From Carya illinoinensis (taxonomy: Eukaryota > Streptophyta > Magnoliopsida > Fagales > Juglandaceae), in contig NC_056766.1 of assembly GCF_018687715.1 (NCBI RefSeq), positions 8,731,501 to 8,795,500 of the forward strand: a stretch of DNA of 64,000 nt. The letters are read 5' to 3'. The notes beneath the pieces are model-generated. The model searched no databases, was not told the origin of the DNA, and was given only the letters and a program-made list of their open reading frames with translations. The translations under genes and the position numbers were made by a program. Shown here in pieces: positions 44,337 through 56,338 of the stretch. Each line of letters opens with the position of its first letter. Position 1 is the stretch's first letter.

Positions 44337-44673
44337 ATGCCATTGTCTCAATCATCATCTTTGATTAATGATTTTGTACTTGAATCACCAACTTGTTGGT
44401 GTGGTTTCAAAACACACCAAAAGATGTCCCACACAAGGAAAAATCCTGGAAGGAGATTTTTTGCTTGCCTAAACTATAATATGGTAAAGCAACTTTATAT
44501 TTATTATTTTAAGCATATGATTTGCTTCTTGTGGGTGGCTTTTTATCATGTTAATTGGGAGTTTGTACTGGGTGCAGGGAAATATGAAGTGTGAATTCTT
44601 CATTTAGGCGGATATACTTCATTTATTAGAGGAGAATTTCCGTGCAAGAGCGAATAAGGCGCCGAAGACGTGA
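44337..44673 (+). pseudogene. GRF zinc-finger protein pseudogene, two exons
   Basis: Exon 1 (44337-44483, 49 codons) encodes PTCWCGFKTHQKM...NPGRRFFACLNYNM, the first three cysteines and the GRF core of the GRF zinc finger. A GT at 44484 and an AG at 44576-44577 define a 94-bp intron in phase 0. Exon 2 opens GNMKCEFFI and then has TAG at 44605-44607, exactly where the family has the conserved tryptophan (TGG), before ADILH... up to TGA at 44671-44673. Small GRF proteins are widespread in plants, often of unknown role and near transposons. The stop removes only the last ~21 residues, so a shortened product is possible. Confidence 0.72.
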
Positions 44674-45429
44674 GATGATGTATTACATCACGAGTATAAT
44701 GTTCGGAAAATGGAAGATAAAGTGAGAGAGAGTGAAGAATCTAAAAATTCAAGAGCAAAGATTCTTATGTTTGTACTGAGTTTTGACATTTGTAATAGTT
44801 TTTGTTTGGTTTGGATAAATTTCATGTAAAATTATAGTGTATTGATTAGGTTGTGCATATTAACCGAATGCAAATTGCACTGTGTTAACTTTACCCTTTT
44901 TGGTTTTTGTAGACTTTTCCTGGCAAGGGATTTTTGTAAAACTGAAACCAAGAGTAGGGTCTTATTTAGATATCAAGGTTTAGGGGGCGAGCATAATAGG
45001 GATTTTTGTAAAACATGACTTTAATGTTTGTTTAATTCCCTAGGTGATTAATGATATGTAGCTTTATTGGCAACTTGAATGCAAGTAAAATCTGCATCTA
45101 CAAAGAGTTCAATGGAAGAATCGACTTTTAAGTATTATAGCATCCTACCATTCACTCACATCCTCCCATCAATAGCACTTCAAGTGCATGCTAGCTTTGT
45201 ACCTATAATAAATGGTCCCACATTTGTGCTAATGGCAGCATTGTATTAGAAAAGAATAAATAAATAAAAATATTTTTGTTAAAAAAAAAAAGCTAATTGG
45301 AATGTTAGTAAAAAGGAGTGTTTCTTCAAACTGGTGGAAGCTTTCAACATTCCATCAAGTACAATAACATATTATATAAATGGCCTACATTCGAAACATA
45401 TGTTTGAAAAAAGTAATAATACAATGAGG
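44674..45429. other. Intergenic, nothing recognised
   Basis: AT-rich DNA with no supported gene. It may contain the 3' end of the Harbinger element, whose terminal repeats I could not identify. Confidence 0.45.
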
Positions 45430-45907
45430 CACTCTATTGAGATTTGTCAACAAGAACATTCATTGGCCACTTTGATGTTCCCACATCGGTAAAGCAATCG
45501 CATCCCTCATTGCCCCCATTGCTTGGGCCGCCGATTCACTATACATGTCGACCACATGAGTTGTTTCTCCCAATTCAATTTATGTAGCCATATTCTACAT
45601 TTCTAACTGATGATTCAATACACCCTGAATGATTTCATCATTAGGAGTCACCATTTTAATCATGTTGTGTAGTGTACAACATGCAGTAACGATCATGCCT
45701 TGCTTGGCAGGGCTATAGGAAGGCATGGCATACAAAATTCTAAAACTTCATTTTCAACAAAGAGAATGTGCGTTCAATAACATTTCGTAGAGAGGCATGT
45801 CGGTAATTGAAATAATATTTATATTCCCGAAAACCACCTTCATTATAACCATCTGATCAGTGATATCTTTCTCTTGGATAAGGTGGCATAAACATTTCAA
45901 TGCAAGG
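45430..45907 (-). pseudogene. PIF/Harbinger transposase relic, C-terminal part
   Basis: The minus strand reads MFMPPYPRERYH, then RHASLRNVIERTFSLLKMKF, the characteristic C-terminal block of the DDE_Tnp_4 nuclease including its catalytic Glu. Several stops interrupt it. It continues directly from the fragment at 51891-52080 once the first LINE is removed. The catalytic domain is split into three pieces over 14 kb. Confidence 0.88.
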
Positions 45908-46041
45908 GAGGGAAATTGTAAGGGAGGGAAATTGTATATGTGCAGCGGTGATTTTTAGATTCCATTTTTACCCTTTCTCTCTCTCTATGTGAGAATTAGG
46001 GTTCCTATTTGCTGCCTACATTTGGACCTTCGGTGGGCTGC

Positions 46042-47589
46042 ATGGCCGCCGCTGATGGTGGCACCAGTCAACCCTCCTTTGCTAACCTGGTGGCTGCTGT
46101 CCCCCAGCCTATTCTGGAGATGTTTCTACCGTTTAGAACCCATAAACTGCTTGACGGTGAAGTCTACTTCCAGTTCTTGCATGAGGAGATTTCCAAATCT
46201 ACAAAGCCCTTCTGTTACTCAGTAATCTTGAAGTTCTTGAAGCATAGACTGTCCCTTGATGCTGTACGTTCATTTATTCATAACCGATGGGGTCTCTCAA
46301 CCTCTCCCGTTGTCTCATCCATGCGATGGCCAAGGAATGTTTTTGTTTATATGGAAAATGATGTAGATTTCACAAAGGCGCTGTCCAGAGATGTTTGTGA
46401 GATAAACGGTATTTCTTACCGTGCGTTTAGGTGGACGCTGTACTTCACAAAGGATGAAGAGCCTTCAAAAGTACTAGTTTGGATATCTCTCCCAGATCTC
46501 CCTCCTAATTTTTATTGTGAATCTTTCTTAAACATTTTAATGGCCCCAATTGGCACTTTCATTCGTTGGGATAATCCGACGCGGTGTGCGACTAGAACCG
46601 ATGGGGCTAGACTTTGTGTTGAGGTTGACGCTACCAAGGAGCCGCTTGGCCATTTCTAGATTGGAGCCCCAGGTTTACCTTCGAGTAGGAAGCAAGAAGT
46701 GGTTTATGAAACACTTCCTACCTACTGCTGTAAGTGTCGCATGCAGGGACACAATTCATATACCTATCAGGCAGAACAAATAGCACACAAGAACAAGGCA
46801 CGGGTAGAGGTGACAGGGCAGAAAGGCACGAAGGTTCACGAGGACTCTGTTGATGTTCATGGGATGAATGAAAATCCTGGAGCGGTGACTGATACAAATC
46901 ATTGTGCAGTGGGTGCAGTCGGGAGGAATGAGGAGCTAATTACGATTCTTAAGATGGAACCAAATTTAGTTGGTGCAGTTGAGGTCATGGAGATGAATGA
47001 AAAAGCTGTTCTTGATAAAAATGTAGCTCCAGTTGGTGCAGTCGGGGTGAATGAGGATCCTGCGGGTGTAGCTGGGGGGAATGAGGAGCTGGTTGTTGTG
47101 CTTGAGGTGGAACCGAGCGTAGTGCCAATGGGTATTTTACTGACAGTGAATGGGGTGGGGGTTGATGATAGCACAGAGGAACTTCCTGCTATAGAGGTGA
47201 TTCCAAATGGTGTTAGGCTTTTGAAGAGTGGTGGAGAATGCGTGTCTGTTTCCCAGGTGGATTCTTTTCCAGTATTTTTTGATCCTGTAAATGATTTAAC
47301 TCTTGCAGGGGGTGGGTTTTCAGATTCTGTTGTGCATGTTTTGATTGAGAAAGAGAGTGAGCATGTTGATCCTATTGTAGTTCATGAGATGGAGGTGGTT
47401 GTGGTTGCACCGAAAGGTGGAACAGATGAGGCTAATGTATTTATTGAAGATACAGTTTCTGAATCGGACCCAGAATTGCATCCGAAAGTTTTATTTCAAG
47501 AGAAAGAATACTTGACTGAGTCTGAAAGCAAAGAAGGCAAAAGAAAATATAAGAAAAGGAGTTTTGTTAAAATGCGAAGTTCTTCTTAG
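46042..47589 (+). pseudogene. LINE ORF1 protein (DUF4283 and zinc knuckle)
   Basis: From the ATG at 46042 one frame runs 515 codons with a single nonsense codon, TAG at 46657-46659, in a context (GHF*IGAP) where tryptophan is expected. The N-terminal half is the DUF4283 RNA-binding domain. The knuckle CCKCRMQGHNSYTY has tyrosine where the last zinc-binding cysteine should be. The C-terminal half is acidic and repetitive (recurrent VGAVGVNEDP-type units), as in other plant LINE ORF1 proteins. It would coat LINE RNA. Confidence 0.88.
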
Positions 47590-47621
47590 GTTCTTGCTCG
47601 AGTCTCTAATCCATCTCAATG

Positions 47622-50600
47622 ATTGATCCAATTTTTGTTTGGAATATTAGGGGTGTTGGGACCTCAAAAGGTGGACTAAAAAAGTTGATTAGTAAGTGGA
47701 GGCCGAAAAGTTTTGCTTTATTGGAACCTTTTCAAAATCTTGATGTTGCTAAGTGATTGGGTCGTGTTTTGAGGTTTGATAACTTTATTTCAAATGAGGC
47801 GGAGGGTGGTAAAATTTGGATTTTTTGGGTTACTATTCTTGAGGTGAGGTTGGTTTGATTGTGAAGGCAATTTATCTCTCTCAAAGTTGGCGAAGGTGCT
47901 GAAATATTTTTGCTTACGATCATCTATGCTAAATGTACCATGATTGAACATCATAGTTTATGGGATGCTCTGAGTTTTCAGAATCTGGATTCTGACCCTT
48001 GTATCTTTGTGGGTGACTTCAATATTATTTGAAATGATTCCGAGTGTCGAAGAGGTAGACCTCGACTTATTCAAGCTATGGAAGATTTTAATAATTGAAT
48101 TCAACAGGGGGGTTTTATTAAAATGACTTTGAAGGGGAATATTTTTTCCTGGTGTAATGGCCAATATTGTCTTGCTCGCTCTTAGCAAGGTTGGATCGTA
48201 CTCTAATGAATGCCTCGTTTCTCTAATGCTATATGTTCTTATTTGCCTCGCTTTACTTCGGATCATGCTCCTATGATTATAGAGTTGAAGAAAGACCCTT
48301 GTTCTTATGGTCCTTCCCCTTTTCGTTTTCAACAAATGTGGGTTGAATACCATAATTTTCTGGATTGTGTTCAGCAAGCTTGGTCCATTCGAGTTGATGG
48401 TACGACTATTCAGAATTTGGTTATTCAGTTGAAACATACAAAAGTAGTATTGCGGGCTTGGAATACAAGGGTGTTTGGTCACACTTTGGAACGGATCTCT
48501 ACCCTTGAAAATCAAATTGAGGAGCTTGAACTTCAATCTCAATTAAATTGGGATGATAATCTTGATAGAGATTTACAGATGGCCAATGCTGATTTGGCAA
48601 CGTGGCGACGTCGAGAAGAAATTCGCTTAAGCCAAATGGCAAAAATAAAATGGGCAACAGAGGGTGACTGGAATACCAGGTTTTTTCATGCTTGTCTTGC
48701 CTTAAAGAGAAGTAAGCGAGTTCTTAGTATGCGATCGAATGATGCAGTGTTTGAGTCTCTAGAAAGCATCCACCAAGGTGTAGTTGATTAGTTTTCTTCT
48801 TTTTTACAAGGTGAGCCAACTTCTGAGCACCCTAATTTTGATGGACTTATTGATCCGGTTATTTCTGATGAGGAGAATGCCTCTTTGCTTTGCGCTCCTT
48901 CATTGGAGGAAGTATATGCTGCTTTGTCCTCTATTCAGGCCAACAACACTCCTTGTCCTGATGATTTTGGGTCTAGATTTTATAAAAATTATTGGGAGGT
49001 GGTTAAAAATGATTTGTGGAAAGCAATGTTGGAATTCTTTGACTCCAAGTCTCTACCGAAGTTTTTTACTGCTTCTTTTTTAGTGCTAATCCCAAAAGTG
49101 GACTCTCCAACAGGTTTTGATAAGTTCCGTCCCATCAGTCTTTGTTTGGTATTTTATAAACTTTGCTCCAAAATTATTGTCAACCGATTAACTGGCCTTC
49201 TACCTCGTCTGTTATCAATGGAACAAGGAGCCTTTATTCTAGGTAGAAGTATTTTTGAGAACATAAGTCTCACTCATGAAATGGTTTAGTCCATTAATAA
49301 GAGGAATCATGGTGCCAATATTATGTTAAAAGAAGATATGGCAAAAGCTTATGATTGTGTGAATTGGAATTTCTTGATAAAGATCATGTCGCGGTTTGAT
49401 TTTTTGCCTCAATTTTGTGATCTGATTTATTTTTGCATATCTAGTCCCTGGTATTCAGTTATGATGAATGGGACAACAAAAGGTTTCTTTCCAATAGGTC
49501 ATGGCATAAGACAAGGTGATCCCCTATCTGCTTATCTATTTATAATTCAACAGGAGATCCTTACTCGGATGATTCATCATAGTGTGGCTGAGCATAGACT
49601 TGGGCAATTTTAGCAGGGAAAAGGTACGCCTATTATTTCTCATTTGATTATGCTGATGATGTGGTTATTTTCTCTAATGGGAGCCAAAGATCTATTCGGG
49701 GAGCTCCTAAGTATTCTGAGACAATATGAAAGAAGGTCGGGACAAACAAAAGTCTGCTGTGTTTTGTTCTAGTAAAATTTCCCATTCTCGGAAGAGGCGT
49801 CTTCTCTACAACACTGGTTTTGTAGAGGGTCATTTTCCCCTCAAATATCTTGGGGTGCCCATTATATTGGGTCATCTCAAGCAAGTACATTTTGAAGATA
49901 TGATGAATAAAATGAGGAAAAAACTCAGTGGCTGGAAAATGCGACTACTTTCTTCTAGAGGTAAACTGATTTTATTACGTCATGTTATTTCAAGCATGGC
50001 ACTTCATCTTTTTACTATTTTGTAGATTTCTCAAGTTGTCATAAATAAGATTCATCAAATGATGAGTTCCTTTTTTTGGGGGGAGTCGAATGGGAAGGAT
50101 AAGAAGAAATGGGTAGCTTGGAAACATATGGGTATGCCTGTGGTAGAAGGCAGTATTGGGGTGAGGCTTCTCCATGAGGTTCAAATAGCCTTGCACATGA
50201 GGTTTGCCTTCTATGAGGTAATTCTCTCTGGGCAAATTTTTTTAAGGCTAAATATGTGGGATCGAAACCTTGGTTATTAATAAATGATGCTAAAGGTTCA
50301 AGATTCTGGAGAATGATTACTCATTGTATTCCTTTGGTTTTGAATAATTCTAAATGAAGAGTTAAAGAAGGAGATATTTATTTTTGGTATCATAAATGGC
50401 ATGATAATGGCCCTTTGATAAATGAATTGCCTCTTGTGGGTTAACTTTTGATGAAAATCAAAGAATGTCATTTGTCTGATGGATGGGATGTGAATTTGCT
50501 TGAAAAGTTAGTGGGATTAGAGAATATTGATGTTATCCTTGTCTCCTTATCTGGTCCTAATTCGGGCAAGGATGTTCTTGTCTAGACCCAAACAGAGGAA

Positions 50601-51680
50601 GGGTTGTTTTCAGTTCAGACTGCATGGCAGTGTATTAGAGTTAGAGGAGCTTCTTTTGAATGGCATTCTTGGATTTGGCATAAAAGTCTTCCATTGAAAA
50701 TGTATATTCATTTCTGGAAGGCATGGCACAAAGCTTTGAGTGTGGATGATAGGCTGCGTCGTGTTGGTATTCCTATTGTTTCTAAATGTGATTGTTGCTT
50801 TGTTGGTCACTATGAAGACATAAATCATGTTCTCTTCGAAGGTGATTTCCCAAAAAAAATTTGGTTAACTTTCTCTAATCTATTTGGGTTATCAATGGGT
50901 AGAAATTGGGAACAACATGTTTCCTCTTGGTTCTGGCGTTCTAAGTCATCTTCTCAGGTGGGAGTTATTATGGGTCTCATGCCTGTTATTGTTACATAGA
51001 GACTTTGGAGTCGAAGATGTCTAGCATGAATGGAGGGCTCTTTAGAATCGTATGATATGGTTATTAAGTCAATCTCTTTTTGGGTTCGGTCACTTGGTCT
51101 TATGCATGATAAGTATTATAATTTGTCTCGTTTTGATGGCATGATTCTGGAGGCTTTACGTATCAGACCAGTTCCTTTAAAAGAAAGGACTTGTAAAATG
51201 GTGCATTGGCATAAACCTCCTCCAGGATGATTTAAACTAAACACAGATAGAAGTATTTTAGGGAACCCGGGCTCTTGTGGTACTGGTGGTGTTATTCGCA
51301 ATAATACTGGGCAGCTAGTGAAAGCCGTTGCCTCTCCTAGTGGAATGGGTTCTAATAATAATGCAGAACTCCTTGCACTATTATATGGCCTATGGGTGTG
51401 CATTTCCCTCCATCTTTCTAATGTAATCGTAGAGGTTGACTCAATGGTGATTATTTCTTAGTGGCATAGAGGTTGTTGTGGGGTTTGGTATTTGGAGGAT
51501 TATTGGGATGAAATTGTCGTTTTAGCCCAATCTATTAATTGTAAATTTCAGCATGTCCTACGTGAAGGTAACTAAGTAGCGGACTGGTTGGCTAAAGTTA
51601 GCACAGCCTATATTTCTTCAGATTATTCTAATACTTCTCCCATGCCTCGGGTCCTTCGAGGTTTGATTTAGTTAGATTTA
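47622..51680 (+). pseudogene. LINE ORF2: endonuclease, RT, zf-RVT, RNase H
   Basis: ORF2 starts at 47622 with the endonuclease signature FVWNIRGVGTSKGGLKKL. GDFNII and SDHAP follow (48010-48270). RT spans about 48880-50020 with FRPISL, GAFILGRSIFENI, AKAYDCVNW, HGIRQGDPLSAYLF and YADD (49649-49660). The zinc-binding reverse-transcriptase domain is near 50600-50900. RNase H is at about 51200-51600 (LNTDRS, SNNNAELLAL, VEVDS, REGN). More than ten stops and several frameshifts interrupt it. The RT active-site residues survive but no intact protein can be made. Confidence 0.9.
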
Positions 51681-51890
51681 TCAGGGATTTCTCCTATACG
51701 TTGTTGTAAAGTTTCATAGTGGTGGTTCTTGTTTTTTTTGTTTCGGTTATTGTTTCTTTCTTGTTTTGTTTGGAAGTTTTCTTTTGTTACCACGGTTTTC
51801 CTCCGCCATAAGTGAGGGTTTTATTAATAAATTCAAGCTAGCATTACTATTAGATAGGTGATTGCTCACTCTTCTTAAAAAAAAAAAAAA

Positions 51891-52080
51891 CATTTCAATG
51901 CAAGGAAAAGCCTCATCGACAAGATAATAATAACCTACCACATTATTAAATCAACTAGAATCAGTGATTTTGCCAAATAAATAACTACAAAGTCCTCTAT
52001 AGACAACATTGTTTCAATTTATTAATGTGAATAAATTGTACCTGGTTTTGGCCATGTAAATTGATTATCAGGTCTAATCA
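51891..52080 (-). pseudogene. PIF/Harbinger transposase relic, middle part
   Basis: The minus strand reads DNQFTWPKPGT near the right end and VGYYYLVDEAFPCIEMF at the left end, matching the stretch between the second Asp and the C-terminal Glu block of Harbinger nucleases. It lies between the two LINE insertions and joins the outer pieces in sense. Confidence 0.85.
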
Positions 52081-52269
52081 GCATGATTAGGATTTTTCTT
52101 TTTTTTTTGGAGAGTGTTGTGACGTGAGGTGAGAGACATGAGGCGATTGTGAGGCAATTTTTTTTTCTAGTTTTGGAAACTCCGGATCTTTAGGGCTTTC
52201 CTTTCTTGATTATTTCTGGCTGGCTTCGCACACTAGGGTTGCCTTTTGACGGCATTTTTCTCCCCTCCG

Positions 52270-53640
52270 ATGGCTTCTCCGTCGGTGGGGCCTGCTAGTT
52301 CCGATGTGCTGAAATCGTATCTTCAGGTTGTGAACAAAAAAACAGAGCATCCTACATTTAAAATTCCCATGCATTTTTCGGTTGATATCGATGGTGAGAT
52401 GGGTTTTGTTTTCTCAGAGTTCATGAAAACACGTCCTTCCATTGACAAAATATGACTCAGTGTGGTGAAAACTTGGTGGCTGATTGACGTTCCAACTATC
52501 AGTTTTATGGATGAATTTCATGTGTTGATTCATATGAAAAATGAAAGAGACTTTGTGCATGGTTGGGCATGTGATGGAAGAACAATGGAAGGTATCCCTT
52601 TTCGGTTATTCAAATGGACTATAGACTTTGATGTGAAAAAGGAATACCCCTTGGCACCCCAATGGATTTTTTTGCCCAGACTACCTATGCATTTATACCG
52701 GACTAATTTCTTACAGATTATAGCTACCAGGTTTGGTCGGTATCTTGGAACAGATAATGCCACCTTGAATCGTACTCGTGCTTCTGGGGCGAGCATCTGT
52801 GTTGAAGTTGATCTTACTATGGAACCGGTAAAGGGCTTTATGATAGTAGTTTCTCCCACAAATTACATATGGCAGGAGGCCAAATATGAAAGAAATGGTT
52901 TTTATTGCCCAAAGTGTTTTAGACAAGGGCACACTTTTGTTGTTTTTAGGGTGGGTGAGAAGAGGAAAAATGAAGGAAAAGTTAAAGAAAAAAAAATCTG
53001 GCAACAAAAGGGAATTAAGGAGCCGATGGAGGATAAAGCTGGAATTGTTATAGGGAGAAAATATTGGATACAGGGGCTGTTAATGGTAATCCGAATGAAA
53101 ACATGGCGAGTGTTTCTACTGCTCATGATATGGGTGATTTAAATGTGACCAACCCTGCATAGATGGTTCCCGAGAAAAATTTAGACGAAGTGGAGATAAC
53201 TTTACAATCGGACTTGATAAACAGTGCTGACATGATACAACATAGAGAAGGAAAACAGGTTGAAGAAACAGAGTGTGGTCAACATGTGCAATCTGCAATA
53301 CCGAGAGACCCTGACAATAGTGATGAAAAGTGTGAAAAAGTTTGGCATGATGATGAACTTGAGTTGCAATGGAGTGCACAAGCAGATAGAGTGCAAACTA
53401 CGGTGCTTGATGAGGAAGAGAATAATGACCGTCTGGGCAATGGCAGTCCACAAAGAGAAGTCACAACAGGCTATTCTTTAGAGCGAGAGGAAGGAGAAAA
53501 TACAGTTTTGTTGGGGAAGGAAAAAACGTATGATATAGATGGGGAGAGATAGTCCACTACTGCAAAAGTCACAAAATCAGATGCATATGAGGAAAAATCA
53601 GTAAGGAAGTCACAGCGGGTGCATACTCGTGCTCAAAAAT
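52270..53640 (+). pseudogene. LINE ORF1 protein (DUF4283), broken
   Basis: It starts MASPSVGPASSDVLKSYLQ. A TGA at 52453-52455 breaks the DUF4283 domain, which continues in the same frame to the knuckle CPKCFRQGHTFVVF. There the last cysteine is replaced by phenylalanine. A frameshift near 53100 leads into an acidic glutamate-rich tail (53163-53552). Confidence 0.85.
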
Positions 53641-53647
53641 TAAATTT

Positions 53648-56338
53648 ATGAGTGACAATATTTTCTTTTGGAATATAAGAGGGTTAGGCAGTTCTAGAGG
53701 ATGTTTAAAAAAGTTACTCAATAAGTTTAAGGCGAGTTTGTTTGCAATTGTGGAACCTTTTATTAAAGCTGAACATATGCATGAGTTGGGGAATTATCTT
53801 AACTTGAATTATCATTATCATATTTCGAATTAATTTCAAGGGGGGAAGTTATGGGTGTTCTAGAATGACCCAAATATTGTTGAAACAGTAGCGTGTTTGA
53901 CTCAATCTATTTCTGGGTGGTTGGTGATCGATGGACAAAAACTTGAGGGGCTAAGTGTTCTTATGTGGAGAGATGGGCTCTTTGGCAAGAACTTGAGGGG
54001 TTGCAAGTGACTGATCAGCCTTAGATTGTAGTAGGTGATTTCAACACAATTAGAACGGACTTTGAGAGAATTGGTGGTAATCCTCGATATCTGCCTTCCA
54101 TGAATGAGTTTAATGATTTTATTGACAAGTGTGGTCTCTTTGAGTTAACTTGTTCAGGACAATGGCTGTTTTGGTGCAATGGGCATGCTGGGACCTCCCA
54201 GAGTTGGGTGAAGCAAGACAGAGTGCTCATCAATAATAATTTCCTCACTCGTTTTTAGTTTGCGAAAGTGAATTACCTTAGTCGCAAATCTTCGGATCAT
54301 TCCCCGAAGGTGGTTTCATTGTTTACTGCATATGGTTCTTCTTCTTTTCATTTCATGAATATGTGGTGTTTGCCTGCTGATTTTTTTACTATTGTGAAGG
54401 AAGTGTGGAACAAACCGAATGAGGTACAAGGCATGATGAAGCTTGCGACCCATTTGAAATGCACTAAGGTTGCTTTAAGAGCTTGGAATAAAAATGTTTT
54501 TGGAAGAGTGGAAGGTAATATAAGAGCTCTTGATGAGAGAATGGATATTTTAGAGGATAAGCTTTAGCTTGAATTTTTCGAGGAGCTTCAGGATGATTTT
54601 TTAGCAACTAAAATAGAGCTAGATTTATGGGAGAAGAGGGAAGCCTCTCGTCTGGGTCAACTTTCTAAGAAAAAATGGCTGACTGAAGGCGATAAAAACT
54701 TTTCATTCTTTCATGCCGTTATTAAGCAATGTCGCCTAAAGGGCATGATCAAGAAAATGGTGCTTTCAGACGGAAGGGTTTTGGAGAGTAGAAGTAGTTC
54801 ATTTGGGTGCTGAGAATTACTTTCGGAACTTTTTTAAATGAAAATTCAGAAGTTGAGATTTGTGCTTTGGGCGAGTTAGTTGATGAAAAAGTCTAGGATG
54901 AAGACAATGAGATGCTTTGTGCGGAGCGGACTAAGACGGAAGTTAAACAAGCCATATTCTCTATTCCAAAAAATAGTAGTCCAGGTCCTGATGGTTTTGG
55001 GTCTGAGTTCTATATGGTTTGTTGGGATATAGTGAAGGAGGATGTCATCGATGCTGCCAGAGATTTTTTCAAGGGTGCTCCTTTATCCAGGTTTTACTTT
55101 GCCTCTTTTATTGTTTTGATACCAAAAGTTCTTGAACCGGCGAGCTTTGATAAGTTTCACCCCATAAGTCTTTGTTCCGTGGTGTATAAGATATTTTCCA
55201 AGATTATTGTTAATAGATTGACAGGCATTATTGATAAAGTGGTGTCACATGAACAAGGTGCTTTTATTCCAGGACGTAGTATTTTTGAAAATATTACCCT
55301 GGCACAGGAAATGGTTCATTCTTTGAATAAAAAAACTGTCGGTGGCAATGTAATGTTGAAAATCGACATGGCTAAGGCTTATGATAGGGTGAATTGGGAT
55401 TTCTTATTAAAGGTTTTCCGGGCCTTTGGTTTTTCTAAGAGGTTTTGCGAGTTGATTGGCAATTGTATAAAGTCTCCATGGTTTTCTATTTTGATGAATG
55501 GAACTTTGAAAGGCTTCTTTAACTCTTCAAGGGGTTTACGTCAAGGAGATCCCCTATTCCCTTATTTATTTATTGTCATGGAGGAGATTTTAGCTAGACT
55601 ATTGAGGAAAAATTTTGAGGAATGTAGGATTGGTAAATATTATCATCCTATTGGTGCTCCTTTGGTTTCCCACCTATTCTATGCTGATAACGTCTTCATT
55701 TTTGCTAACGGGGGGAAACGTTCGATTAAAAATCTTATGCATGCGCTTGATTTAAATGAAAAATGGTTGGAGCAGAAAATTAATAAGGAGAAGTCAGCGT
55801 TATTTGCTTCTAAGAAGATTGCATCAAATCAGAAACGTAGTTTGCTCAGAATCACTGGTTTCAAGGAAGGTAATTTTCTGGTTACATATTTGGGGGCCCC
55901 TTTGAACTCGGGTAGATCGACTACCAGAATTTTTGAGTATCTTGTGGAAAAAGTGAAAAAGAAAATAGCTGGATGGAAATTCCGTCTCCTTTCACAAGGT
56001 GGCAAGTTGATTCTAGTTGTTTTGTCTAGCATGCCTATCCATCTGATGTCAGTGATGAATGTTCCGGTTACTACTCTTTCCCGTATAAATTCTCTTCTTT
56101 CTAATTTTTTATGGGGGGAGACTAACAATAAAAGAAAATTACATTGGATGTCTTGGAAAAAAGTGTGCAAGCCTACAAAGGAAGGTGGTTTGGGTATTCG
56201 GGATTTTAAAGAGGTGCAAAAGTCACTTCAAATGAAGTTTACTTTCCGTCTTATTTCTATCAATAATTTGTGGACTGATTTTTCCAGAGTCAACTATTCT
56301 CGCAATGCTCATGTTTTAGCACAAAATAGGAGACCCAC
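53648..56338 (+). pseudogene. LINE ORF2, 5' part: endonuclease and RT
   Basis: It starts MSDNIFFWNIRGLGSSRGCL (endonuclease), with stops at about 53831 and beyond. GDFNTI and SDHSP follow. The RT frame is then open from 54912 to the solo LTR: SPGPDGFGSEFY, GAFIPGRSIFENI, KIDMAKAYDRVNWDF, LRQGDPLFPYLFI. At the active site it reads YADN (55680-55691) in place of YADD, losing a metal-binding aspartate. That would abolish polymerase activity even without the other breaks. Confidence 0.9.

Larger units (their letters stand above)
45908..51890 (+). mobile_element. Full-length LINE (L1-type, plant RNase H-bearing), decayed
   Basis: It is flanked by CATTTCAATGCAAGG (45893-45907 and 51891-51905), a 15-bp or longer target duplication, with a poly(A) tail at 51877-51890. 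It has both ORFs, so it is close to full length at 5.98 kb. It is inserted in the same orientation as the plus strand, into the antisense Harbinger transposase. Many ORF2 stops are consistent with tryptophan or arginine codons lost by C-to-T change. Confidence 0.95.
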
